Assembly: GCA_900552285.1 (NCBI GenBank)
Contig: URYV01000021.1
Span: 1-14,895, forward strand
DNA: 14,895 nt
Reading direction: 5' to 3'
Origin: an uncultured Oscillospiraceae bacterium
GTDB taxonomy: Bacteria; Bacillota; Clostridia; Oscillospirales; Acutalibacteraceae
The notes below the pieces were generated by a model. The model worked only from the letters and a program-made list of their open reading frames with translations, was not told the DNA's origin and searched no databases. Below, in pieces: positions 7,141 to 13,735 of the stretch. How positions within the stretch are numbered: the stretch's first letter is position 1; every line of letters begins with the position of its first letter. The position numbers and the translations under genes were made by a program.

Positions 7141-8194
7141 GGATATTGTGGATGCAACGACCAATGAGACAGTTGACACTCTTAATTTCACCGACGTTGA
7201 CGGAAAAACCGACATTCTTTGGGAGCCCGGCGTGACCTTCAACACCACCGAATTCAAGGTCGCAAACAAAGGCACTCTCGCTCTTAAATACAAGCTCGTT
7301 GTAAACGGCGTTGACGGAGACGAAGGCCTGCTCAAGGTCATCAAATTCTCGGTCATAAGCGGAGAAAGCACCGTTGCTCTCGACACCTTTGTCGGCCATC
7401 TTAAGGCCGGTGAGACAACCGCAAATTCCTTCAAGCTTTCGGCTCATATGGACGAGGCCGCAGGCAACGATTACATGAACAAGACCCTCAGCGGCGTTTC
7501 GGTCACCGTTGTCGCCACTCAGGACACCGTCGAAAGCGACAGCATTAACAACACCTATGACGCTAACGCAACATATCCCGAATATACCGTTGATACTGCC
7601 GCTGCGTTTGTAAACGCTGCCAAAGAGGGCGGTGTTATCACCGTTGCTAAAGATGTCGACCTCGATGAGACCGTTGTTGCCAACGGAACCGCCGTTGTCG
7701 ATCTCAACGGCAAGACCGTCGCAAACACCAACGACGTTTGGGATGTTAAGCCCAACGATTGGTCGCTGATTTCGGCTCAGAACGGTGCCAACCTTACCGT
7801 AAGCGGTAACGGCACTCTCAAGGCCAAGGAAAACGACTGTTATGCCGTCGACGTTCAGGACGGCTCCACCGTCACCATTAAGGACGGAACCTTCATCGGC
7901 AACATTCACGCCGTTTATGTTCAGCAGGGCACCGCAATCATCGAGGGCGGTTTCTATTCGGTTCAGCAGAAGTATCCCGATGCCTCAAAGGCAGACGAAT
8001 TTGTGCTCAACTGCTATGACGCCAACCGCGAGGCCGGTACCGCAAAGATCATTGTTACCGGCGGTACCTTCGTAAACTTTAACCCTGCAGATTGCTATGC
8101 CGAGGGTGCACATACCAACTTTGTTGCCGACGGCTATAAGGTTGTTTCGGAAGTAAAAGGCAGCGATACTTACTACACCGTTGTTGCCAAATAA
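6992..8194 (+). CDS. SipW-dependent-type secreted protein, second paralogue
   Basis: The 400-residue exported protein starts at the ATG at 6992 behind AAGGAGG. The signal peptide and first 50 residues nearly match the neighbour at 5021-6778, including the TTFAWFTD cleavage region. Residues about 50-185 carry the TasA/camelysin-like domain (ILWEPGVTFNTTEFKVANKG, LALKYKLVVNGVDG, TQDTVESDS). From about residue 195 there is a repetitive beta-strand region (VVDLNGKTV, LTVSGNGTLKA, VTIKDGTFIG, AIIEGGFYS, IIVTGGTFVNFNP) consistent with a shorter beta-helix. It ends in TYYTV, like TWYTV in the paralogue. The Ig-like middle of the first protein is missing. It is probably an extracellular matrix or adhesive fibre component. 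This role is inferred from family resemblance only. Confidence 0.85.
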   Translation: MNSKNTKRALVSSALAMLVCVAMLIGTTFAWFTDTASTSVNKIQSGKLDVDIVDATTNETVDTLNFTDVDGKTDILWEPGVTFNTTEFKVANKGTLALKYKLVVNGVDGDEGLLKVIKFSVISGESTVALDTFVGHLKAGETTANSFKLSAHMDEAAGNDYMNKTLSGVSVTVVATQDTVESDSINNTYDANATYPEYTVDTAAAFVNAAKEGGVITVAKDVDLDETVVANGTAVVDLNGKTVANTNDVWDVKPNDWSLISAQNGANLTVSGNGTLKAKENDCYAVDVQDGSTVTIKDGTFIGNIHAVYVQQGTAIIEGGFYSVQQKYPDASKADEFVLNCYDANREAGTAKIIVTGGTFVNFNPADCYAEGAHTNFVADGYKVVSEVKGSDTYYTVVAK

Positions 8195-8226
8195 ATCCTT
8201 TGAGTTAACGGACAACAAAAAATTAC

Positions 8227-8253
8227 GGGAGTGACGGAATTTCCGCCGCTCCC
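8227..8253 (+). terminator. Probable terminator after the second SipW-type gene
   Basis: GGGAGTGACGG (8227-8237) pairs with CCGCCGCTCCC (8243-8253), with one G-U pair and one mismatch, around a 5-nt loop. The following TTCTTTAGTT is a weak U-tract, so efficiency is uncertain. Confidence 0.6.
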
Positions 8254-8263
8254 TTCTTTAGTT

Positions 8264-8299
8264 AAAAAAGAACCTGCCGTGCGTTTTGCAAGGCAGGTC
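8264..8299 (-). terminator. Intrinsic terminator of the TrpB2-type gene
   Basis: On the minus strand, GACCTGCC (8299-8292) pairs with GGCAGGTT (8278-8271). A run of T follows (8269-8264). It lies about 17 bp past the stop codon. Confidence 0.88.
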
Positions 8300-8315
8300 T
8301 TTTGCTTGATACCGT

Positions 8316-9692
8316 TTATTTATCAACCTTGGGAAGCTTTGCGAAAGAGGCTTCAAGGTCGGCGTCGGTGGGAATATAATCGTCCATTTTGCCGTCGTGG
8401 AATTTTTCATAGGCAACCATGTCGAAATAACCCGTTCCGGTGAGACCGAATACAATGGTCTTTTCCTCGCCGGTTTCTTTGCACTTAAGGGCCTCGTCAA
8501 TGGCAACGCGAATGGCGTGACTGCTTTCGGGAGCGGGGAGAATTCCCTCGACCCTTGCAAATTCCTCCGCAGCCTCGAAAACCTTGGTCTGAGGAACCGA
8601 AACGGCTTCCATAAGACCGTCGTCATAAAGCTGAGAGAGGGTGGAGCTCATGCCGTGATAGCGAAGGCCTCCGGCGTGGTTGGGAGCGGGAATAAAGCCG
8701 CTGCCGAGGGTATACATCTTTGCGAGGGGGCAAACCATTCCGGTGTCGCAGAAATCGTAGGCATATTTACCTCTCGTAAAGCTGGGGCAGGAGGCGGGCT
8801 CGACGGCGATAATGCGATAGTCGGCCTCGCCGCGCAGCTTTTCACCCATGAAGGGAGCGATAAGTCCGCCGAGGTTTGAACCGCCGCCGGCACAGCCGAT
8901 GATGATGTCGGGCTTTATGTCATATTTATCGAGAGCCGCTTTGGTTTCGAGTCCTATAACCGACTGATGCAGCAGAACCTGGTTGAGCACACTGCCGAGA
9001 ACATAGCGATAGCCCTCGCTCGACGTGGCCACCTCGACCGCCTCGGAAATGGCGCAGCCGAGACTGCCGGTGGTTCCGGGATGTTCTTCGAGAATTTTTC
9101 TTCCCACGGCCGTTTCGGTGGAGGGGGAGGGAGTAACCGAGGCGCCGTAAACTCTCATGACCTCGCGGCGGAAGGGCTTTTGCTCATATGAAACCTTGAC
9201 CATATACACCTTGCAGTCAAGTCCGAAATAGGAACAGGCCATGGAAAGAGCGGTTCCCCACTGACCGGCTCCGGTCTCGGTGGTCACGCCCTTAAGACCC
9301 TGCTTTTTGGCGTAATAGGCCTGTGCCACGGCGGAATTCAGCTTGTGGCTTCCGCTGGTGTTGTTACCCTCGAATTTATAATAAATTTTGGCCGGCGTGC
9401 CGAGCTTTTCCTCAAGGCAATATGCACGGACAAGGGGAGACGGACGGTACATCTTATAAAAACCGCGTATCTCTTCGGGAATTTCGATATAGGGAGTGGT
9501 GTTGTCAAGCTCCTGCGCCACAAGCTCGTCGCAAAAAACGCCCGAAAGCTCGGCGGCGGTCATGGGCTCGAGGGTGCCGGGATTGAGAAGGGGGGCCGGC
9601 TTGTTTTTCATGTCGGCACGCAGGTTATACCATGCCTTCGGAATCTCGGTTTCATCCAGATAGATTTTGTAAGGGATTTTTTCTTTTGACAT
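8316..9692 (-). CDS. trpB: TrpB2-type tryptophan synthase beta-like PLP enzyme
   Basis: The 458-residue protein is longer than classical TrpB (about 400), as expected for the TrpB2 class, which condenses indole with L-serine to tryptophan. The N-terminal YRPSPLVRA segment lies at about 82-90. The PLP lysine is K117 in NNTSGSHKLNSA. ETGAGQWGTALS is at 139-150, and the PLP-phosphate loop AGGGSNLGG at 268-276. The ATG at 9690-9692 follows AAAGGAG (9701-9708). A longer open frame runs back through the T-box leader and is rejected. No trpA or other trp gene adjoins it. Stand-alone TrpB2 is usually thought to use free indole, and related activities such as serine deamination cannot be excluded. The upstream T-box predicts induction when tRNA-Trp is uncharged. 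Confidence 0.93.
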   Translation of the reverse strand: MSKEKIPYKIYLDETEIPKAWYNLRADMKNKPAPLLNPGTLEPMTAAELSGVFCDELVAQELDNTTPYIEIPEEIRGFYKMYRPSPLVRAYCLEEKLGTPAKIYYKFEGNNTSGSHKLNSAVAQAYYAKKQGLKGVTTETGAGQWGTALSMACSYFGLDCKVYMVKVSYEQKPFRREVMRVYGASVTPSPSTETAVGRKILEEHPGTTGSLGCAISEAVEVATSSEGYRYVLGSVLNQVLLHQSVIGLETKAALDKYDIKPDIIIGCAGGGSNLGGLIAPFMGEKLRGEADYRIIAVEPASCPSFTRGKYAYDFCDTGMVCPLAKMYTLGSGFIPAPNHAGGLRYHGMSSTLSQLYDDGLMEAVSVPQTKVFEAAEEFARVEGILPAPESSHAIRVAIDEALKCKETGEEKTIVFGLTGTGYFDMVAYEKFHDGKMDDYIPTDADLEASFAKLPKVDK

Positions 9693-9732
9693 AACGTATG
9701 TCTCCTTTCTTTTTTCTTTGCGGAGCGGAAAA

Positions 9733-9778
9733 TAAAAAACTCCCGTCCCGCAGTTAAACAAAACTGCCGGGACAGGAG
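9733..9778 (-). terminator. T-box regulated terminator
   Basis: On the minus strand, CTCCTGTCCCGGCAGTT pairs with AACTGCGGGACGGGAG, with one bulge and a G-U pair. TTTTTTATTTT follows. It lies 41 bp ahead of the trpB start and directly after the T-box sequence, where the regulated terminator of a T-box leader belongs. Confidence 0.92.
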
Positions 9779-10007
9779 AAAAATTCTTCCTGCGGTGCCA
9801 CCCTGCTTGGTGAAAAATCACCCACTCTGCGCATACATTCATATGCTGACCCTTTGTCACGGAGCGTCGCCCTCCGTCTCGCATACTCGGGAAACCCTTT
9901 CAGCTCGCCCTCAAAAGCCCATTCGAAAATACTTAAACTGCCGCAATCCCACCGCCTGCGGCTCTCTGAGAGGTTCGGTATAATCTACTTACTCTTTTTC
10001 AACGGTT
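9733..10007 (-). ncRNA. T-box leader specific for tRNA-Trp
   Basis: This is a leader of about 275 nt on the minus strand. The conserved T-box AGGGTGGCACCGC is at 9804-9792, followed by the terminator at 9778-9733. Stem I features are present upstream: AGAGAGCC, GGTGGGATTGCGGC, and GAA-TGG-G-CTTTTGAG. The specifier codon sits in the usual place before TTTGAG and reads TGG at 9921-9919, that is, tryptophan. The UGGN of the T-box is UGGC. Its C would pair with the G73 discriminator of bacterial tRNA-Trp, an independent agreement. Uncharged tRNA-Trp should stabilise the antiterminator and switch on the TrpB2 gene. Confidence 0.93.
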
Positions 10008-10032
10008 TACTAAAGTTTATCACTTTAAACCG
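10003..10032. repeat. Inverted repeat over the T-box promoter (possible operator)
   Basis: CGGTTTA (10003-10009) and TAAACCG (10026-10032) are perfect 7-bp arms. Inner AAAGT/ACTTT arms are offset by three bases. It covers roughly -25 to +4 of the predicted start site. It could bind a repressor, but no regulator gene is nearby and the AT-rich arms may be chance. Confidence 0.35.
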
Positions 10033-10042
10033 ACTTTGTCAA
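10014..10042 (-). promoter_or_regulatory. Promoter of the T-box/trpB unit
   Basis: On the minus strand, TTGACA (10037-10042) and TAAACT (10014-10019) are separated by 17 bp. The -35 box is only 20 bp from the stop codon of the lipoprotein gene. The spacer and -10 box fall within an imperfect inverted repeat (10003-10032). Confidence 0.8.
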
Positions 10043-10060
10043 TAGGCTTTTTGAAAAAAT

Positions 10061-10804
10061 TTATTTCCACTCGATTTTTGCCTTTTTGACAAGCTCGTCG
10101 ACAAATTTTTGATATTCCTCATCCTCGTTTTGCTTTTGCTCGTCGGAGAATGAGTCAACCACTTGATTTCTCAATTGCGTTATTTTGGCTACATTTACCA
10201 ACATTTCGGCGCCGTTGTTTATATAGTCTTCCTCGGTTTGTCCTATTGTTTTATTGTATTTCTCGATTTTTGACAATTCCTCAATACAGTTGGAATCTCC
10301 GTTTTGCGCGCCCTCCTTTATCATGTCAAGATTGTCCTTTGCAAATTGTTTTGAATCGTCGAGAGACTTTACAATTCCCCTCTTATCGGCTTCGGATACC
10401 TGAGCCCAAAAGTCGATGCAGTTTTTTATTGCGTCCTCTCTTGTTATATAGTGATATTGTTCTTTTTTGCTTGCTTTTTCCTCATCGGATATTTCCTCCG
10501 AATCAATTGCGTCAAGCTCATTTTTAACGGCTTCGTTTTTTGCTAAAAGCTCACCCTTTATGTTGAAATCGGTTATTTCAAGTCCGTTAACCGTCAAAAC
10601 AACAACTTTCGGTTCCGCTGCAATTTCAGCCATTTCCTGCATATAATCCATGTAAGATTCAACGACAGAAATGTCGTTTACCTTGTTTGTTTTCTTGACA
10701 ATACTATCGCTTGAAACCTCATTAGAATCCGCTTTGCAGGACGAAAAAACAGAAACTATCATTAGTGAAACAAGTATAATCGCCGTGTGTTTTTTGTTAA
10801 ACAT
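10061..10804 (-). CDS. Putative lipoprotein with a SurA-N-like motif
   Basis: The 247-residue protein has a lipoprotein signal: basic MFNKKH, hydrophobic core, and lipobox VFSSC with the lipidated cysteine at C23. It should therefore be tethered outside the membrane. A short VVVLTVNGLEITDFNIKGE segment (about 67-85) followed by charged helices resembles the N-terminal helical domain of SurA/PrsA-type chaperones. No peptidyl-prolyl isomerase domain follows, and the C-terminus is a Lys/Glu-rich helix (ELVKKAKIEWK). The ATG at 10802-10804 is preceded by GGGGAG. The gene is visibly more AT-rich than its neighbours, with many AAA, GAA and ATT codons, which hints at separate acquisition. The function is unknown; a chaperone-like or stress role is speculative. 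Confidence 0.72.
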   Translation of the reverse strand: MFNKKHTAIILVSLMIVSVFSSCKADSNEVSSDSIVKKTNKVNDISVVESYMDYMQEMAEIAAEPKVVVLTVNGLEITDFNIKGELLAKNEAVKNELDAIDSEEISDEEKASKKEQYHYITREDAIKNCIDFWAQVSEADKRGIVKSLDDSKQFAKDNLDMIKEGAQNGDSNCIEELSKIEKYNKTIGQTEEDYINNGAEMLVNVAKITQLRNQVVDSFSDEQKQNEDEEYQKFVDELVKKAKIEWK

Positions 10805-10921
10805 AAAATTCTCCCCTTTTGAGTGTAAAAGTAAAAAAATAATGCTTTTTTTTACATTCCTTGCTTATCTTTTCTCCTTTCTGTTTTGCAAAAAACGTTG
10901 CGATCAATTGATTCCGACTTC

Positions 10922-10950
10922 AGTTTAGTACAAACCGTCATAAATGTAAA
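10922..10950 (-). promoter_or_regulatory. Promoter of the lipoprotein gene
   Basis: On the minus strand, TTTACA (10945-10950) and TAAACT (10922-10927) are 17 bp apart. The implied leader is about 110 nt, and I recognise no riboswitch in it. Confidence 0.7.
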
Positions 10951-10983
10951 TATATTTTTAATAATTTATAAATTTTTGTTGAA

Positions 10984-11020
10984 AAAAGCATACGCTCTGC
11001 CTTTTTACAAAGACAGAGCG
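10984..11020 (-). terminator. Intrinsic terminator of the cobalamin-riboswitch operon
   Basis: On the minus strand, CGCTCTGTCTTT (11020-11009) pairs with AAAGGCAGAGCG (11004-10993), with one G-U pair and the loop GTAA. TATGCTTTTTT follows. It ends the operon 21 bp after the stop codon. Confidence 0.9.
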
Positions 11021-11041
11021 AAATAAAGGAATTATATTATG

Positions 11042-12829
11042 TCAGTTCAAATCGTTGCCGAGGTCGCAGGTGTAGAGCCATTCGACTTTGTCGCCGTCGG
11101 ACAGCGTGAAGGCGCCGCAGCTCACCGACGGAAATTCGCCGTTAACGCGATACATCCAACCCGACAAATCGCCGCCGTCAAATTCATAAATATAGTTTAT
11201 TCCCTTGATGTAGGCAAGGCTGTTGTCGCCGCCGGTGCCGGTGCTTTCCACCTGTATTCCGTAGGTTCTTGAAACATCGCCGAGAATGTCAAAGGCGGTT
11301 TCTCCGCTTTCGAGGGGGATTTCGGTGCTGTCGAGAATAATGCCGTTTTCGGGGACAAAGCTGCTGTCGGACTTGCCAGCAAGGGTGTCGCAGCGAATGG
11401 AGACGGTGACCGTTCCCGCCGAACCCTCTTTTGAAACGGGGGCATAGTGGCTGTCCACCGACGAAAAGCTTGTAAATGCGACCGCCAGCGAAAGCACAAT
11501 GCCGATCGCGCCGACAAAGAGATAATTTTTAAGGTTTTTATGCTTCTTTAAGCGCATGACAAGGCAAACCGCGGCGCAAATCAGAAGTATGCCGAGTATT
11601 GTCCACGGCTTATAGCTTTTAAAAAAGCCTTTTTCGCCCGATTTTTCCGTTCCCTTTGAAGGAGAAATTGTTTCGGATTTCGAGTCGGCCGAGGAAATTG
11701 CCGAGTCTTCGGTCTGCTCTGCGAACTCATCACTCTGCGCGTCCGAAGAAATGTCGCCGCCGCTTTCTTTGCTCTCCGCCTCGGTGCCGGAAATTTCGGC
11801 GGGGGCGTCGCCGGGTTTGGAGTCGAAGTGATTTTCACGGGGGCTTTCCGACGGGCTTTTGCCCGAATCGGAGGAGGGCAGGGCCTTTGTTCCCTTAACC
11901 GAAAGGGTGAAAAGGGAGGGCAGTCCGTTTTCAAATCGCCACAGCGCCACAAGGGAATAGAAGGCCTGAACGGTGGCGGTTCCGTTGGAGGCTCCGCCCT
12001 TTATATGGCAAAAGCTTCCGTCGGAAAGGCGAAATCCCGACAGCGCCGAAAAGACCGAGCATCCGTTTTTCACAAATCTGCCGTCGGTTTTGGGATTTAT
12101 TCCGAGGGCTGTCAGCGCAACGATAACCTGAGCCGAGCTTTCGGCGTTTTCCTTGCCGTAGCTCATAAATCCGCCGCTTTCAAGCTGCTTTGAAGAAAGG
12201 AAGGAAAGCCCTCTTTCCACGGCGTCCGCCGCCGAACCGTTTTTATAGGGGGCAAGGGCGGCAAGCGCCATGGCGGTCACGTCGATATCGGAATTTGAGC
12301 CGCTTACCGACCAGCCTCCGTCGGCGTTTTCAAGGGACAGAATTTCGGAAATTATGCCGTCCTTTGAAACCGAAAGGGGAGCGCCGTTGCTTGCAAGCTG
12401 GAGCCCGAATATGTAGCTCATTATCCCGAGACTTCCCACCGAATCGGCGGCGGTTGAGGAGACAAAAGAGTCGCCGCCCTTTCCGCAGGCGATGAGCGAA
12501 AGGGCGCACCGCTGTCTCGACGTGGCAGAGGAAATTTTGTTTGAAGAAAGATAGGACGAAAGGGCAGATGAATATCCCGAAAGGTCGAGATTTTTATAGT
12601 ATGCCGAAAGGCCTATGGCATACCATTCGCTTGCTCCCTTTCCCGCGCCCGAGGAAAGACCTTTTTGGGCAAGGCTTTGAACCGATGAACAGCCGCTTTC
12701 TTTAAGCCTATAATCAACAATACCGTCGATGAGACTTTCGGTCTCTCCGACGGCAAGGCAGGTTGTGCCCGCAAAAAGTATGCAGGCACAGCACAGAAAA
12801 GAAAGAAGCGATAAAGCAAACTTTCTCAT
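11042..12829 (-). CDS. Intrinsic-factor/transcobalamin-like membrane protein: alpha/alpha toroid plus DUF4430
   Basis: The 595-residue protein starts at the ATG at 12827-12829, one base after the previous stop. Its ribosome site is weak, so coupling is likely. Residues 1-27 form a signal peptide. Residues about 33-300 are helical repeats of the prenyltransferase/squalene-cyclase toroid type (DGGWSVSGSNSDIDVTAMAL at 170-189, ESGGF at 217-221, SAQVIVALTALGI, DGSFCHI). A Ser/Glu/Asp linker spans about 310-405. Two membrane helices (about 409-426 and 436-455) are joined by the basic loop RLKKHKNLKN. A C-terminal DUF4430 domain (about 470-595) contains SGWMYRVNGEFPS and LSDGDKVEWLYT. Toroid plus DUF4430 is the fold pair of intrinsic factor and transcobalamin. 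Together with the cobalamin riboswitch this suggests extracellular B12 binding, but no binding data exist. Confidence 0.82.
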   Translation of the reverse strand: MRKFALSLLSFLCCACILFAGTTCLAVGETESLIDGIVDYRLKESGCSSVQSLAQKGLSSGAGKGASEWYAIGLSAYYKNLDLSGYSSALSSYLSSNKISSATSRQRCALSLIACGKGGDSFVSSTAADSVGSLGIMSYIFGLQLASNGAPLSVSKDGIISEILSLENADGGWSVSGSNSDIDVTAMALAALAPYKNGSAADAVERGLSFLSSKQLESGGFMSYGKENAESSAQVIVALTALGINPKTDGRFVKNGCSVFSALSGFRLSDGSFCHIKGGASNGTATVQAFYSLVALWRFENGLPSLFTLSVKGTKALPSSDSGKSPSESPRENHFDSKPGDAPAEISGTEAESKESGGDISSDAQSDEFAEQTEDSAISSADSKSETISPSKGTEKSGEKGFFKSYKPWTILGILLICAAVCLVMRLKKHKNLKNYLFVGAIGIVLSLAVAFTSFSSVDSHYAPVSKEGSAGTVTVSIRCDTLAGKSDSSFVPENGIILDSTEIPLESGETAFDILGDVSRTYGIQVESTGTGGDNSLAYIKGINYIYEFDGGDLSGWMYRVNGEFPSVSCGAFTLSDGDKVEWLYTCDLGNDLN

Positions 12830-12830
12830 T

Positions 12831-13733
12831 TTATTTCTTTTTAATAACAAGCAGAGCGCCGCAGGAAATCACGAGAGCGGCGGCCGAGAACACGACGGCA
12901 GAGCTGTCTCCCGATTTGGGGTTGGCAAGGTTTCCTTCGACGGTACCGCGGGTGACATCGGCGGTGCTTGCAACCTCGGTTGTTTCGGAGACGGTCGAAA
13001 CCTCGGAAACTTCGGTGTCGGGCTCGGAGGTAGAGGTTTTGGGAACGGAATAAGAAATTGTGAGGGCGGGAGCGACAAGAGTCTCGGTGCTCGATACTGC
13101 GCTGACGGTATATACGCCCTGACCGGCAAAGGTCAGACCCGAAAAACGACCTTCTTCATCGGTTACTATTCCGGTCTTTTCGCCGTTTACGGTGATTTCC
13201 GCACCGGCAATAGGAGCCGAATATGCGGTGTAGTTTTCATCAAAGTAGACGCCGTTCAAAACAAAAGCGGGATTTTCGCCTTGATTTACATCGGCAACTG
13301 CCTTGTCAAAATAGCAATATCTGTCGGAAAATGCCTTAGTGTCCTGATAAACAAAGGCGTTGACGTAATCGCCGTCCTTGACCGGGTCGGCAAGGCTCCA
13401 GGCAGAGGCGTTGTTGACATAGTAGCCGTAGCTGCCGCCGTTTTCGATTCCCCAAAGCTTGGTGAGCATAAGGCCGTAGTCGGACATTTCGGAGGCATAG
13501 CCTGCTGCGGCTCCGCCCTTAAAGTAGCTTTCGTGAGCGGCATAAAGGGCATCGTTGATAGTGAGGGCGCCGTCGCCGTCGATGTCGGTTACGGTAACCT
13601 CGCTGTTGGCAAGCTCAAGGCCGCCGTTTGCAACGGTGACATAGACCTTTGCCGATGCGTCGGCAGCGGCCGATACGCCTAAAAGACAGCATATAACCGC
13701 AACGGTTGTGAGAATACTCAGCAATTTTTTCAT
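12831..13733 (-). CDS. Secreted, wall-anchored protein with DUF4430-like region (probable cobalamin-related)
   Basis: The 300-residue protein has a signal peptide (cut near SAAA, residue 24). Residues 50-61, DIDGDGALTIND, match an EF-hand/dockerin-type calcium loop. They run into a DUF4430-like stretch (DALYAAHESYF, then GSYGYYVNNASAWSLADPVKDGD, about 61-130) similar to the C-terminal domain of the downstream gene. A carboxypeptidase-regulatory-like beta domain (IAGAEITVNGEKTG ... VYTVSAV) covers about 174-213. A Ser/Thr/Glu linker follows. NPKSGD at 271-276, a hydrophobic helix and KKK at the end form a sortase sorting signal of the NPxTG type with S for T. The ATG at 13731-13733 follows AAGGAG. 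It is the middle gene of the riboswitch operon. A role in corrinoid capture is inferred. Confidence 0.8.
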   Translation of the reverse strand: MKKLLSILTTVAVICCLLGVSAAADASAKVYVTVANGGLELANSEVTVTDIDGDGALTINDALYAAHESYFKGGAAAGYASEMSDYGLMLTKLWGIENGGSYGYYVNNASAWSLADPVKDGDYVNAFVYQDTKAFSDRYCYFDKAVADVNQGENPAFVLNGVYFDENYTAYSAPIAGAEITVNGEKTGIVTDEEGRFSGLTFAGQGVYTVSAVSSTETLVAPALTISYSVPKTSTSEPDTEVSEVSTVSETTEVASTADVTRGTVEGNLANPKSGDSSAVVFSAAALVISCGALLVIKKK

Positions 13734-13735
13734 TT

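Noticed and set aside
9693..9884. Open frame extending TrpB2 64 residues upstream
   Set aside because: It translates straight through the T-box sequence and terminator hairpin. The ATG at 9690-9692 has a strong ribosome site and gives the family-typical start.
10805..10921. Riboswitch or small gene in the lipoprotein leader
   Set aside because: The leader is A/T- and purine-rich with no conserved aptamer blocks, and its short open frames (such as an ATG followed at once by TAA) lack support.
12758..12829. Lipobox-like LFAGTTC in the signal peptide of the toroid/DUF4430 protein
   Set aside because: The residue before the cysteine is Thr and the -3 position is Gly, which does not fit a lipobox well. 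An ordinary signal peptide is more likely.
12729..13682. 317-codon plus-strand frame across the wall-protein gene
   Set aside because: It is antisense to two genes with signal peptides and recognisable domains, and its Gly/Val-rich translation is typical of a shadow frame.
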